From positions 1-32,000 of the forward strand of contig JAPSIJ010000002.1 of NCBI GenBank assembly GCA_031178805.1: a stretch of 32,000 bases of DNA, in the 5' to 3' direction. Source of the stretch: Cellulomonas sp. (GTDB lineage: Bacteria > Actinomycetota > Actinomycetes > Actinomycetales > Cellulomonadaceae). The notes below the pieces were generated by a model, which was not told the DNA's origin, ran no database searches, and saw only the letters and a list, made by a program, of their open reading frames with translations. The position numbers and the translations under genes were made by a program. The stretch's first letter is position 1. Every line of letters begins with the position of its first letter. Shown in pieces: positions 24,434 to 31,886 of this stretch.

Positions 24434-25225
24434 TCAGGCGCCGGGGAGGGAGAGCCCGGCCGGCAGCAGCGGCGGCACGACGTCGAGCACGACGCGGTGC
24501 AGCTCCGCCCGCCGCGCGGCGGTCATGCGCTCCGCGGGCGCGGTGATGCTGACGGCGGCCACCGGGCGGGCGCCGCGCAGGACGGGCACGGCGAGGCACG
24601 CGATGCCGGGCTCGTTCTCCTCGACCTCGACGGCGTAGCCGCGCTCCCGCGCGCGGGCGAGCTCGTCGGCCAGCCGGGTGGCGTCCACCCGGCCCGCCGG
24701 CTCCACCGGGGCGACGTACCCGTCCAGCGCCGTGCGCGGCGTGTCCCGCTGGGCGAGCACGGCGCGGCCCAGCGCGGTGGTCGCCGCCCAGTTCCGCCGC
24801 CCGACGGCCGACCACACCCGGACGGGCCGCTCGGGCTCGACCTTGTCCAGGTAGACCACCTGGACGCCGCTGAGCACGCCGAGGTGCACGAGCTCGTCGG
24901 TGGCGGCGCAGAGCGCGGCGAGCGCCGGGTGCAGGCGGGCGGCGAGGTCGTCCTCGGCGAAGTAGCGGTCCGCCAGGCCGACGGCGGCGGGGCCGAGCCC
25001 GTACCGGCCGGTCTGCGGGTCCTGGGCGACGTAGTCGCGGTGCCGGAGCGCGGCGAGCGACCGGTGCACCGTCGTCTTGTGCACGCCGAGGGCGGCGGAC
25101 AGCCCGGCGAGGGTCACCCCCGCCGGGCCGGCGGCGGCCACGGCGTCCAGCGTGCGCAGCGCGCGGTCGACGCCCTCGACCGGCGGGGCACCGCCGCCCG
25201 TCCCGCCGTCCGCCCGCTCCTGCAC
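24434..25225 (-). CDS. IclR-family regulator, probable KDG/KDPG pathway repressor
   Basis: DNA-binding regulator of 263 residues. The N-terminal winged helix spans about 15-75 (LAGLSAALGVHKTTVHRSLAALRHRDYVAQDPQTGRYGLG). The C-terminal IclR effector domain spans about 80-255 (LVHLGVLSGVQVVYLDKVE, TALGRAVLA, GYAVEVEENEPGIACLAVPV, AVSITAPAERM). Its position upstream of eda-kdgK, and the palindromes in the 110-base gap, suggest a KdgR-like role with KDG as effector. That is an inference; KdgR of enterobacteria belongs to the same family. I take the GTG at 25225 because TAGGGT ends eight bases before it. The in-frame GTG at 25234 overlaps that hexamer and would add three residues. Confidence 0.88.
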   Translation of the reverse strand: MQERADGGTGGGAPPVEGVDRALRTLDAVAAAGPAGVTLAGLSAALGVHKTTVHRSLAALRHRDYVAQDPQTGRYGLGPAAVGLADRYFAEDDLAARLHPALAALCAATDELVHLGVLSGVQVVYLDKVEPERPVRVWSAVGRRNWAATTALGRAVLAQRDTPRTALDGYVAPVEPAGRVDATRLADELARARERGYAVEVEENEPGIACLAVPVLRGARPVAAVSITAPAERMTAARRAELHRVVLDVVPPLLPAGLSLPGA

Positions 25226-25232
25226 GCCGCCC

Positions 25233-25238
25233 ACCCTA
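25233..25238 (-). promoter_or_regulatory. -10-like TAGGGT, leaderless promoter of the IclR gene
   Basis: TAGGGT on the minus strand, seven bases, then GTG at 25225. It indicates separate transcription of the regulator from the upstream mgtE gene. Confidence 0.45.
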
Positions 25239-25270
25239 GGCCAGCCGCGGCCGCCGCCCGCCGGCGCGGC

Positions 25271-26677
25271 TCAGGCGCCGAGCGCCGAGATGAGCAGGCG
25301 GGCCACCGTGAAGTAGAGGATCAGCCCGGTGCCGTCCACCAGCGTGGTGATCATCGGGCCGGACACCACCGCCGGGTCCACCCGCAGCCGCCGCAGCAGC
25401 AGCGGCAGCACCGACGCCAGGACCGTCGACCACAGCACGATCACGCCGGCCGCGACGCCCACCGTCGCGGCCACCTCGCCGCCGACCCCGTGCACCGTGG
25501 CCAGCAGCAGCCCGGCGACCGCGATGGTCGCCGCCGTCATGGTGCCCGCGGCCACCTCCTTCAGCAGCACCCGGCCGACGTCCCGGGTCCGCACCTGCCC
25601 CACGGCCATCGCGCGGACGAGCGTGGTGGTCACCTGGGTCCCGGCGTTGCCGCCCGTGCCGATCAGGAGCGGCACGAAGAACGCCAGCGCGATGACGGTG
25701 GCCAGCTCGTCCTCGAAGGCGCGGAGCACCGTGCCGGTGTACATCTCGGCCGCGAACAGCGCGAGCATCCACACGATCCGGCGCCGCCAGAGCACCGCCG
25801 GCGAGGCGCGGAGGTACGGCACCGCCAGCGGCAGGGCGCCACCCTGGCGGACCGCGTCCTCGGTGGCCTCCTCCGCGACGATGTCGGCCACGTCCGCGGC
25901 GGTGACGACCCCGAGCAGCCGCCCCTCGTCCACCACGGGCACCGCGGTGCCGCGGCGGGCCCGCAGCGCCTCCGCCGCCGCTTCCTGGTCCGCCGTGGGC
26001 GGGACGCCCGCGACCTCGGCCCGCATCACGTCGCCCACCGCGCGGTCCGGCGGGGCGAGGGCCACGTCGCGGTAGGACAGCGCACCGAGCAGGACCGGCG
26101 CCGGGCCGCCCGGGTCGGGGGCCGTCACGTACACCTCGCCGGCCGCGTGGGCCGCGGCCCGCTGCTCCCGGATGCCGGCGACCGCCTCGGCCACGCTCTG
26201 CCCCGGGTCCACGGTGACCACGTCGGGGTGCATCCGCGCGCCCACCGACCCGCGGGGCCAGGCCAGCAGCCCGCGGACCGCCGCCGCCCGGGCGACGGGC
26301 GCCGCGGCGAGCACGTCGGCGCGGTCCTCGGGCGCCAGCGCCCGGAGCACTCCCGCCGCCTGGGCGGGGTCCACCGCCGCCACCAGGCCGGCGCCGACCG
26401 CCGGGTCGACCACCTCCACCAGCTCCGCGGCGACGTAGGGCGCGAGCGAGCCGAGGAGGTCGACCGCCGCCGGGCGGTCCAGCAGGTCGACGAGGGCACG
26501 CATCTCGACCGGGGACAGGCCGGCGACCTGCGCGGCGCGGTCGGGGCCGCCGGGGACGCGGGCCGACCATGCGCGCAGCGTCTCCGGGCGGCCGTCGCGC
26601 ACGACGTCGGCGAGGTGGGTGGCCCCTGCGGTGCCGGGGCGGACGGAGCGGGACGGGGTGGGGACGGAGCGGAACAC
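25271..26677 (-). CDS. mgtE: MgtE-family magnesium transporter, second tandem copy
   Basis: Mg2+-gated Mg2+ channel of 468 residues. Order of domains: N domain of helical repeats (about 20-140), two CBS domains (about 145-265, including MHPDVVTVDPGQSVAEAV and AVPVVDEGRLLGVVTAADVADIV), then the membrane domain from about 298. The membrane domain has the FEDEL element at 321-325, FFVPLLIGTGGNAGTQ at 333-348, the pore aspartate Asp434 in RVDPAVVSGP, and DGTGLILYFTVARLL at the end. All elements expected for function are present. The GTG at 26677 has GGAGG five bases upstream; the 26776 start adds a Pro/Arg-rich stretch. It lies 183 bases after the first mgtE on the same strand and ends in nearly identical residues. 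Confidence 0.93.
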   Translation of the reverse strand: MFRSVPTPSRSVRPGTAGATHLADVVRDGRPETLRAWSARVPGGPDRAAQVAGLSPVEMRALVDLLDRPAAVDLLGSLAPYVAAELVEVVDPAVGAGLVAAVDPAQAAGVLRALAPEDRADVLAAAPVARAAAVRGLLAWPRGSVGARMHPDVVTVDPGQSVAEAVAGIREQRAAAHAAGEVYVTAPDPGGPAPVLLGALSYRDVALAPPDRAVGDVMRAEVAGVPPTADQEAAAEALRARRGTAVPVVDEGRLLGVVTAADVADIVAEEATEDAVRQGGALPLAVPYLRASPAVLWRRRIVWMLALFAAEMYTGTVLRAFEDELATVIALAFFVPLLIGTGGNAGTQVTTTLVRAMAVGQVRTRDVGRVLLKEVAAGTMTAATIAVAGLLLATVHGVGGEVAATVGVAAGVIVLWSTVLASVLPLLLRRLRVDPAVVSGPMITTLVDGTGLILYFTVARLLISALGA

Positions 26678-26704
26678 GAGGACCTCCGGGGGGAGACGGC
26701 ACGA

Positions 26705-26773
26705 CGGGGTCGCCGGGGCGCCGGGGCGCGCCGGGGTGCGGCGGGGCGGCGGCGGGGTGCGGCGGGGTGCGGG
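26705..26773 (+). repeat. G-run-rich tract between the two mgtE genes
   Basis: On the plus strand this stretch carries seven or more runs of four G separated by short spacers, so a G-quadruplex is possible. In the mgtE mRNA (minus strand) it is a C-rich, G-poor segment just before the second mgtE start. Confidence 0.5.
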
Positions 26774-26860
26774 CACGCTCCCGCCCCCGGACCGCGCCGG
26801 GAACGGGCGCGGGCGGGTGGGCGGACGGCGTGCGCGGGGTGCGCGGGGTGCGGGTGCGGC

Positions 26861-28270
26861 TCAGGCGCCGAGCGCCGAGATGAACAGCCGGGCGACGGTG
26901 AAGTAGATGACCAGGCCCGTGCCGTCCACCACGGTCGTGATGAGCGGTCCGGAGCCCACGGCCGGGTCGACCCCCACCTTGCTCAGCACCAGGGGGAGCA
27001 CGGAGGCGATCAGCGACGACCACACGATGATCGCCCCGGCGGCCACGGCGACCGTGAGCGCGACCTCGCCGCCGACCCCGCTGGTCAGCGCCCGCAGCAG
27101 ACCGGCCGCCGCGATGGTGACCGCGACCATCACGCCGGTCGTGACCTCCTTGCGGACCACCCGGCCGGCGTCGCGCAGGCGCACCTCGCCCGTGGCCATC
27201 GCGCGGATCACCGTCGCGGTGATCTGGGTGCCGGCGTTGCCGCCCGCGCCGATCAGCAGCGGCACGAAGAACATCAGCGCGACCACCGTGTCCAGCTCGT
27301 CCTCGTAGTACTGCAGCACGCTGCTGGTGATCGTCGCGGTGATGAACAGCACGAGCATCCAGACGATCCGCTTGCGCCACAGCAGCAGCGGGGACGCCCG
27401 CAGGTACGGCACCTCCAGCGGCTGCGCCCCGCCCTGGCGGACCGCGTCCTCCGTGGTCTCCGCCTCGACGATGTCGGCCACGTCGTCCCCGGCCAGCACG
27501 CCGACCAGGTGCCCGTCGTCCACCACCGGCAGCGCGGACAGCCGGTGGTCGCGCAGCAGCCGCGCGGCGTCCTCGCGGTCGGCGGTCGGGTCGACCGTGA
27601 CGACGTCGTCCCGCATCACCTCGGCGACGAGCACGTCCGGCGCGGCCAGGACGAGGTCGCGGAACGTCACGGCGCCGAGCAGGGCCGGGCCGCCCGCGAC
27701 CGGGTCGCTGGTGACGTAGACCTCGCCGACGTCGGCGGTGGACTCCGGCTGCGCCCGCAGCGCCTCGACCGCCTCGCGCACGGTCATCGTGGGCCGGACG
27801 GTCACCACCTCGGGGTTCATCCGGGCGGCCGCCGACTCCGCGGGCCAGGCGAGCAGCCCGCGCACCACGGCCGACCGGGTCAGCGGCATGGCGGCGAGCA
27901 GCGCGGCCCGCTCGTCGTCCGGCAGCGCGCGCAGCACCTCCACCGCCTCGTCCGGGTCGAGGCTGCCCACCAGCCCCGCGGCGACGGCCGCGGGCACCAC
28001 CTGCAGCACCTCGGCGGCGGCGTGCGGGTCGACCGAGCCGAGCAGCTCGGCCCCCGTGGTCGGGTCCAGCAGGTCGACGAGCGCGCGGACCTGGGCGTCG
28101 GACAGGTCGGCGACCTCGTCGGCGCGCACGCGCGGGTCCGGGGTCTCCTCCAGCCACACCTCGACGGCGCGGCGGGTGCCGACGTCCAGGACGTCGTGCA
28201 GGTCGAGGTCCGCGGGCAGGCCGTGGTGCGGGTGGCGCGGGGGCAGGGTGCGCAGGGTGGAGCGGGTCAT
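26861..28270 (-). CDS. mgtE: MgtE-family magnesium transporter, first tandem copy
   Basis: Mg2+ channel of 469 residues with the same order as its neighbour: N domain (about 25-145), CBS pair (about 146-268, with MNPEVVTVRPTMTVREAV and ALPVVDDGHLVGVLAGDDVADIV), and membrane domain from about 298. It has YYEDEL at 321-326, FFVPLLIGAGGNAGTQ at 334-349, and pore Asp435 in GVDPAVGSGP. Alignment by eye shows near identity in the last 30 residues and in the CBS-membrane linker with the second copy, and clear divergence in the N domain, so this is an old tandem duplication. The ATG at 28270 has AGGAG six bases upstream; the frame to 28471 is Arg/Pro-rich leader. A 294-base structured leader with a short ORF precedes it. 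Confidence 0.94.
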   Translation of the reverse strand: MTRSTLRTLPPRHPHHGLPADLDLHDVLDVGTRRAVEVWLEETPDPRVRADEVADLSDAQVRALVDLLDPTTGAELLGSVDPHAAAEVLQVVPAAVAAGLVGSLDPDEAVEVLRALPDDERAALLAAMPLTRSAVVRGLLAWPAESAAARMNPEVVTVRPTMTVREAVEALRAQPESTADVGEVYVTSDPVAGGPALLGAVTFRDLVLAAPDVLVAEVMRDDVVTVDPTADREDAARLLRDHRLSALPVVDDGHLVGVLAGDDVADIVEAETTEDAVRQGGAQPLEVPYLRASPLLLWRKRIVWMLVLFITATITSSVLQYYEDELDTVVALMFFVPLLIGAGGNAGTQITATVIRAMATGEVRLRDAGRVVRKEVTTGVMVAVTIAAAGLLRALTSGVGGEVALTVAVAAGAIIVWSSLIASVLPLVLSKVGVDPAVGSGPLITTVVDGTGLVIYFTVARLFISALGA

Positions 28271-28564
28271 GGCGGTCTCCTGTCGGGAGTCCGTGCGGCG
28301 GCCCGGCGGCCGCGGGCGGTCGCGCACGGCGGCGCGGACCGGGCGGACGTCCGGCGGGGTGCGGCACCGTCGGCGGCGCGAGGTGCCCGGGCGCAGGGGC
28401 TCGGGCAGCACGCGCCGGGGGCGGCACGGCACGGTCGCGGGGACGGCCGGCGGCGGGCGGGTGCGCAGCACGGGGGCTGGTCGGGGAGGCGCCGCGTCGG
28501 GGCGGCGCCGGTGCTCCGGCGACGCCCGGTGGATCGCAGGCGCCCCGCCGCCCGGAGGGGCGGC
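28271..28564 (-). promoter_or_regulatory. Structured C-rich leader RNA upstream of the first mgtE
   Basis: No protein-coding character. On the minus strand it holds three perfect hairpins: 28547-28564 (7-bp stem, abutting the leader ORF stop), 28488-28509 (8-bp stem) and 28298-28313 (6-bp stem, ending about 28 bases before mgtE). Between the last two, the transcript is visibly richer in C than G with long C runs, the kind of bias seen at Rho-utilisation sites. I do not see the conserved M-box (ykoK) riboswitch core. Interpreted as a probable attenuation leader. Confidence 0.45.
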
Positions 28565-28624
28565 TCAGGCCGGCGTGCGCACGACGGGCGTCGACGGATG
28601 CCGACTACTCGCGGTGTCGTCCAT
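28565..28624 (-). CDS. 19-residue leader peptide ORF of mgtE
   Basis: The ATG at 28624 is preceded seven bases upstream by a full AGGAGG (28632-28637). It encodes MDDTASSRHPSTPVVRTPA and stops at 28565, with a hairpin starting directly after the stop codon. Three prolines and an Asp-Asp start are the notable features. In Salmonella and E. coli, short leader ORFs (mgtL, corL) control Mg2+ transporter genes; there is no sequence similarity claimed here. The ORF is too short for family evidence, so support rests on the ribosome site, placement and context. It could also be a fortuitous frame. Confidence 0.5.
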   Translation of the reverse strand: MDDTASSRHPSTPVVRTPA

Positions 28625-28672
28625 CGGTCCACCTCCTCGCCGTCGTGCGTCCGGGCCGCTCGGCCCCCGGTC

Positions 28673-28678
28673 AGCGTA
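28673..28678 (-). promoter_or_regulatory. -10-like TACGCT of the mgtE leader transcript
   Basis: TACGCT on the minus strand would start an RNA near 28666, about 42 bases before the leader ORF. The -35 region is a poor match. It lies in the 184-base divergent gap shared with recQ; the rest of that gap shows nothing I can assign. Confidence 0.35.
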
Positions 28679-28795
28679 CCGGTCACCCGTACCACACGAC
28701 CAGGACCTCCGGCCCCGCTCCCGGGTGGGGTAGGTGGTCGGCGGACGTCGCCGCACGGCCTGGGGACGACCGGCCGGGTGGGCGCCCGGCGCCAC

Positions 28796-28801
28796 TAGGC
28801 T
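28796..28801 (+). promoter_or_regulatory. -10-like TAGGCT, leaderless promoter of recQ
   Basis: TAGGCT, seven bases, then the GTG at 28809, with no ribosome binding site between. Confidence 0.5.
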
Positions 28802-28808
28802 GGACGGC

Positions 28809-30920
28809 GTGACGCAGGCATGGGACGACGAGTGGCCGCTGCCCGACGAGCCGCCGTACGACCCCGCCGAGGAGCCCGCGTACGAGCCCGCGCCCCGCGG
28901 CACGGCCCGGGCCGGCGCCGCGACCGGTCGCGCGGCCGGTGACGAGCGCTCCGCGGCCGCGGCCGGCGACCCCGCCGGGGCCCGGCCCGTGGCGCGCCCC
29001 GCCCACGACACCACCGCCGGCCGCAGCCCGCTCGAGGTGCTGCAGCAGGTGTGGGGCTACGACGCGTTCCGCGGCGAGCAGGCCGAGATCATCGACACCG
29101 TGGTGGCCGGCGGCGACGCCCTGGTGCTGATGCCGACCGGCGGCGGCAAGTCGCTGTGCTACCAGGTGCCCGCGCTCGTCCGGCCCGGCACCGGCGTGGT
29201 GGTCTCCCCGCTGATCGCGCTGATGCAGGACCAGGTGGACGCGCTGTCGGCCCTGGGCGTGCGGGCCGGGTTCCTCAACTCGACGCAGGACCTCGGGCAG
29301 CGCCGGGCGGTGGAGCGCGCGCTGCTCGACGGCGAGCTCGACCTGCTGTACCTCGCGCCCGAGCGGCTGCGGGTGCCGGAGACCCTGGCCCTGCTGGACC
29401 GGGCGGCGATCAGCGTGTTCGCGATCGACGAGGCGCACTGCGTGTCCCAGTGGGGCCACGACTTCCGGCCCGACTACCTCGGCCTGTCGGTGGTGCACGA
29501 GCGCTGGCCGCACGTGCCGCGGATCGCGCTGACCGCCACCGCGACCGCCGCGACCCGCACGGAGATCGCCGAGCGGCTGGACCTCACCGGCGCCCGGCAG
29601 TTCGTCGCGTCGTTCGACCGCCCGAACATCCAGTACCGGATCGTGCCCAAGGCCAGCCCGCGGCAGCAGCTGCTCGACCTGCTGCGCACCGAGCACGCGG
29701 GCGACTCGGGCATCGTCTACTGCCTGTCCCGCTCCTCGGTCGAGCAGACCGCCGAGTTCCTGTCCGCGCAGGGGGTGCCGGCGCTGCCGTACCACGCGGG
29801 CCTCGACCGGCAGGTCCGGGCGCGGAACCAGTCCCGGTTCCTGCGCGAGGACGGCCTGGTGATGGTCGCGACGATCGCGTTCGGCATGGGCATCGACAAG
29901 CCCGACGTGCGGTTCGTCGCGCACCTGGACCTGCCGAAGTCGGTCGAGGGCTACTACCAGGAGACCGGCCGCGCCGGGCGCGACGGCCGCCCGTCCACCG
30001 CCTGGCTCGCGTACGGCCTGCAGGACGTGGTGCAGCAGCGCCGGATGATCGACACCTCGGAGGGCGACGCCGCCCACCGCCGGCGGCTGTCGGCGCACCT
30101 CGACGCCATGCTCGCCCTGTGCGAGACCGTCACCTGCCGGCGGGTGCAGCTGCTCGCCTACTTCGGCCAGGACGCCGAGCCGTGCGGCAACTGCGACACC
30201 TGCCTCACCCCGCCGCAGACGTGGGACGGCACCGTCCCCGCGCAGAAGCTGCTGTCCACCGTGGTCCGCCTGGAGCGGGAGCGGAACCAGCACTACGGCG
30301 CCGGCCACCTGGTGGACATCCTGCTCGGCAAGCGGACGTCGCGGATCGAGCAGCTCGGGCACACGGAGCTGTCCACCTTCGGGCTCGGCGGCGACCTGAC
30401 CGACGCCCAGTGGCGCGGCGTCGTCCGGCAGCTGCTCGCGCAGGGCCTGCTCGGCGTGGACGGCGACGGGTACGGCACCCTGCGGCTGACCGAGGTGAGC
30501 GGCGAGGTGCTCCGCGGCGAGCGGCCCGTGCCGCTGCGGCACGACGCCACGCCGGCCGGCCGGTCCCGCGCGGGCGGCGGCCAGCGCCGCAGCCGCGCCG
30601 CCGCCGCGCCCGAGGCGGAGCTCGGCGCCGGGGCCGCGGAGGTGTTCCAGCGGCTGCGCGCCTGGCGCGCGGCGACCGCCAAGGAGCAGGGCGTGCCCGC
30701 CTACGTGGTGTTCCACGACGCGACCCTGCGGGACATCGCCACGACCCAGCCGGGGGACCTGGCCGCGCTCGGGGGGATCGGCGGCGTCGGCGCCGCCAAG
30801 CTCGAGCGGTACGGGCCGGGCGTGCTCGCCGCGGTCGCCGGGCAGGAGCCGGTCGTCGCGCCGGCGACCAGCACCTCGACGGACGCGCCGGCGCCCGGGG
30901 ACGGCGACGCCGCGGACTGA
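28809..30920 (+). CDS. recQ: ATP-dependent DNA helicase RecQ
   Basis: 3'-5' DNA helicase of superfamily 2, used in recombination and replication repair. The 703-residue protein has a Pro/Glu/Ala-rich N-terminal extension to about 72 (with DEPPYDPAEEPAYEPAP), then the helicase core. Core motifs: Walker A MPTGGGKS at 108-115, DEAH at 207-210 in AIDEAHCVSQWGHDFRPDY, GIVYCLSRSSVE, and motif VI QETGRAGRDGRPS. The zinc-binding cysteines of the RecQ-C-terminal region follow (C in ETVTCRRVQLL, then CGNCDTC), then a winged helix, and a C-terminal HRDC domain (FQRLRAWRAATAKEQGVPAYVVFHDATLRDIA). This is the full three-domain type. Start GTG at 28809 is set by the hexamer seven bases upstream. Its TGA overlaps the next gene's ATG by one base. 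Confidence 0.95.
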   Translation: MTQAWDDEWPLPDEPPYDPAEEPAYEPAPRGTARAGAATGRAAGDERSAAAAGDPAGARPVARPAHDTTAGRSPLEVLQQVWGYDAFRGEQAEIIDTVVAGGDALVLMPTGGGKSLCYQVPALVRPGTGVVVSPLIALMQDQVDALSALGVRAGFLNSTQDLGQRRAVERALLDGELDLLYLAPERLRVPETLALLDRAAISVFAIDEAHCVSQWGHDFRPDYLGLSVVHERWPHVPRIALTATATAATRTEIAERLDLTGARQFVASFDRPNIQYRIVPKASPRQQLLDLLRTEHAGDSGIVYCLSRSSVEQTAEFLSAQGVPALPYHAGLDRQVRARNQSRFLREDGLVMVATIAFGMGIDKPDVRFVAHLDLPKSVEGYYQETGRAGRDGRPSTAWLAYGLQDVVQQRRMIDTSEGDAAHRRRLSAHLDAMLALCETVTCRRVQLLAYFGQDAEPCGNCDTCLTPPQTWDGTVPAQKLLSTVVRLERERNQHYGAGHLVDILLGKRTSRIEQLGHTELSTFGLGGDLTDAQWRGVVRQLLAQGLLGVDGDGYGTLRLTEVSGEVLRGERPVPLRHDATPAGRSRAGGGQRRSRAAAAPEAELGAGAAEVFQRLRAWRAATAKEQGVPAYVVFHDATLRDIATTQPGDLAALGGIGGVGAAKLERYGPGVLAAVAGQEPVVAPATSTSTDAPAPGDGDAAD

Positions 30921-31879
30921 TGCTCGGCGTCCTCTCGGCCCTCGGCACCATCGCGGTGGTCGTGGGCGTCGGCTGGTTCGTGGGCCGCACCGGCGTGCTC
31001 GGCGAGGGCGCGCAGCGGGTGCTCGCGGCGACGGCGTTCACGGTGGCGACCCCGGCCCTGCTGGTGGACACCATCGCCGGCGCCGACCTGCACCTGCTGG
31101 TCTCCCGCTCCGCGCTCGTGACGTTCGCGAGCACCACGGTGGTCGCCCTGCTCGCCGCCACGGTGCTCGGGCTGGTCCGGCGGCGCCCGGCCGGCGACGT
31201 GGTGGTCGGGGTGCTCGCCTCGTCCTACGTGAACGCGGGCAACATCGGCATCCCGCTCACCGCGTACCTGCTGGGCAGCATCGTCAGCGTCGTGCCGCCG
31301 ACCCTCTACCAGCAGCTGGTGCTGGGCCCGCTGGCGCTGGTCGTGCTGGACGCGCAGCAGCGGCGCCGGCTGGACGCGTCCGTCGCCACCCCGACGGCCC
31401 GGCGGCGGTTCGCGACGCTGCGCACGGTGGTCCGCCGCACGCTGCGCAACCCGGTCATCATCGGCACGCTCGTCGGGCTGGCGCTCGCCGCGCTGCCCTG
31501 GGCGGTGCCGGAGGTGGTCCTGCAGCCGCTGCACCTGCTCGGCGCCGCCGCTCCCCCGCTCGCGCTGCTCACCTTCGGCATGTCGCTCGCCGCGCCGCGG
31601 GTGGCCGCCGAGCGCGCGCCCCGCGGCGACGTGGCGCTCGTGGCGGTGCTGCGGTCGGTGGTGCACCCGGCGCTGGGCATCGGGCTCGGCACGCTGGTCG
31701 GCCTGGAGGGCGACGCGCTGCTGGCGGTCGCCGTCGTCTCGGCGCTGCCGACCGCGCAGAACGTGCTGGTCTACGCGATCCAGTACCGGCACGGCACCGC
31801 GCTCGCCCGGGACGCCGGGCTGGTGACCACGGTGCTCGCGGTGCCGGCGCTGCTGGTGGTCGCGGCGCTGCTCGGCTGA
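30920..31879 (+). CDS. AEC-family (auxin efflux carrier-type) transporter
   Basis: Integral membrane transporter of 319 residues with about ten helices in two five-helix halves. Family features: the N-terminal GVGWFVGRTGVLGEGAQRVLAATAFTVATPALLVDTI, SSYVNAGNIGIPLTAYLLG at about 98-116, the central basic loop RRRLDASVATPTARRRF, then NPVIIGTLVGLAL, PLALLTFGMSL, and PTAQNVLVYAIQY near the end. Bacterial members move organic acids such as malate or malonate; the substrate here is unknown. The ATG overlaps the recQ stop (TGATG), so it is translationally coupled to recQ, although a functional link is not obvious. Convergent with the hydrolase gene, seven bases apart. Confidence 0.9.
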   Translation: MLGVLSALGTIAVVVGVGWFVGRTGVLGEGAQRVLAATAFTVATPALLVDTIAGADLHLLVSRSALVTFASTTVVALLAATVLGLVRRRPAGDVVVGVLASSYVNAGNIGIPLTAYLLGSIVSVVPPTLYQQLVLGPLALVVLDAQQRRRLDASVATPTARRRFATLRTVVRRTLRNPVIIGTLVGLALAALPWAVPEVVLQPLHLLGAAAPPLALLTFGMSLAAPRVAAERAPRGDVALVAVLRSVVHPALGIGLGTLVGLEGDALLAVAVVSALPTAQNVLVYAIQYRHGTALARDAGLVTTVLAVPALLVVAALLG

Positions 31880-31886
31880 GCGCCGG

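Noticed and set aside
26861..28270. Frameshift or pseudogene status of either mgtE copy
   Set aside because: Both frames are complete with CBS pair, membrane domain and pore aspartate.
25236..28427. A 1063-codon minus-strand frame over both mgtE genes
   Set aside because: Frame-shifted shadow of the two mgtE genes; Arg/Pro/Gly-rich, no motifs.
28271..28471. 67-codon N-terminal extension of the first mgtE
   Set aside because: In frame but Arg/Pro-rich, with a good ribosome site at the shorter start.
28271..28680. M-box (ykoK) magnesium riboswitch upstream of mgtE
   Set aside because: I could not find the conserved M-box core sequence; the region looks like hairpins and C-rich RNA instead. 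A covariance-model search would settle it.
24380..28798. A 1472-codon plus-strand open frame opposite the IclR and mgtE genes
   Set aside because: Antisense to well-supported genes; composition is Gly/Arg/His/Gln repeats typical of the reverse complement of GC-rich coding DNA.
30918..30922. Fusion of recQ and the transporter gene
   Set aside because: The genes are in different frames with a TGATG overlap, so they are separate, coupled genes.
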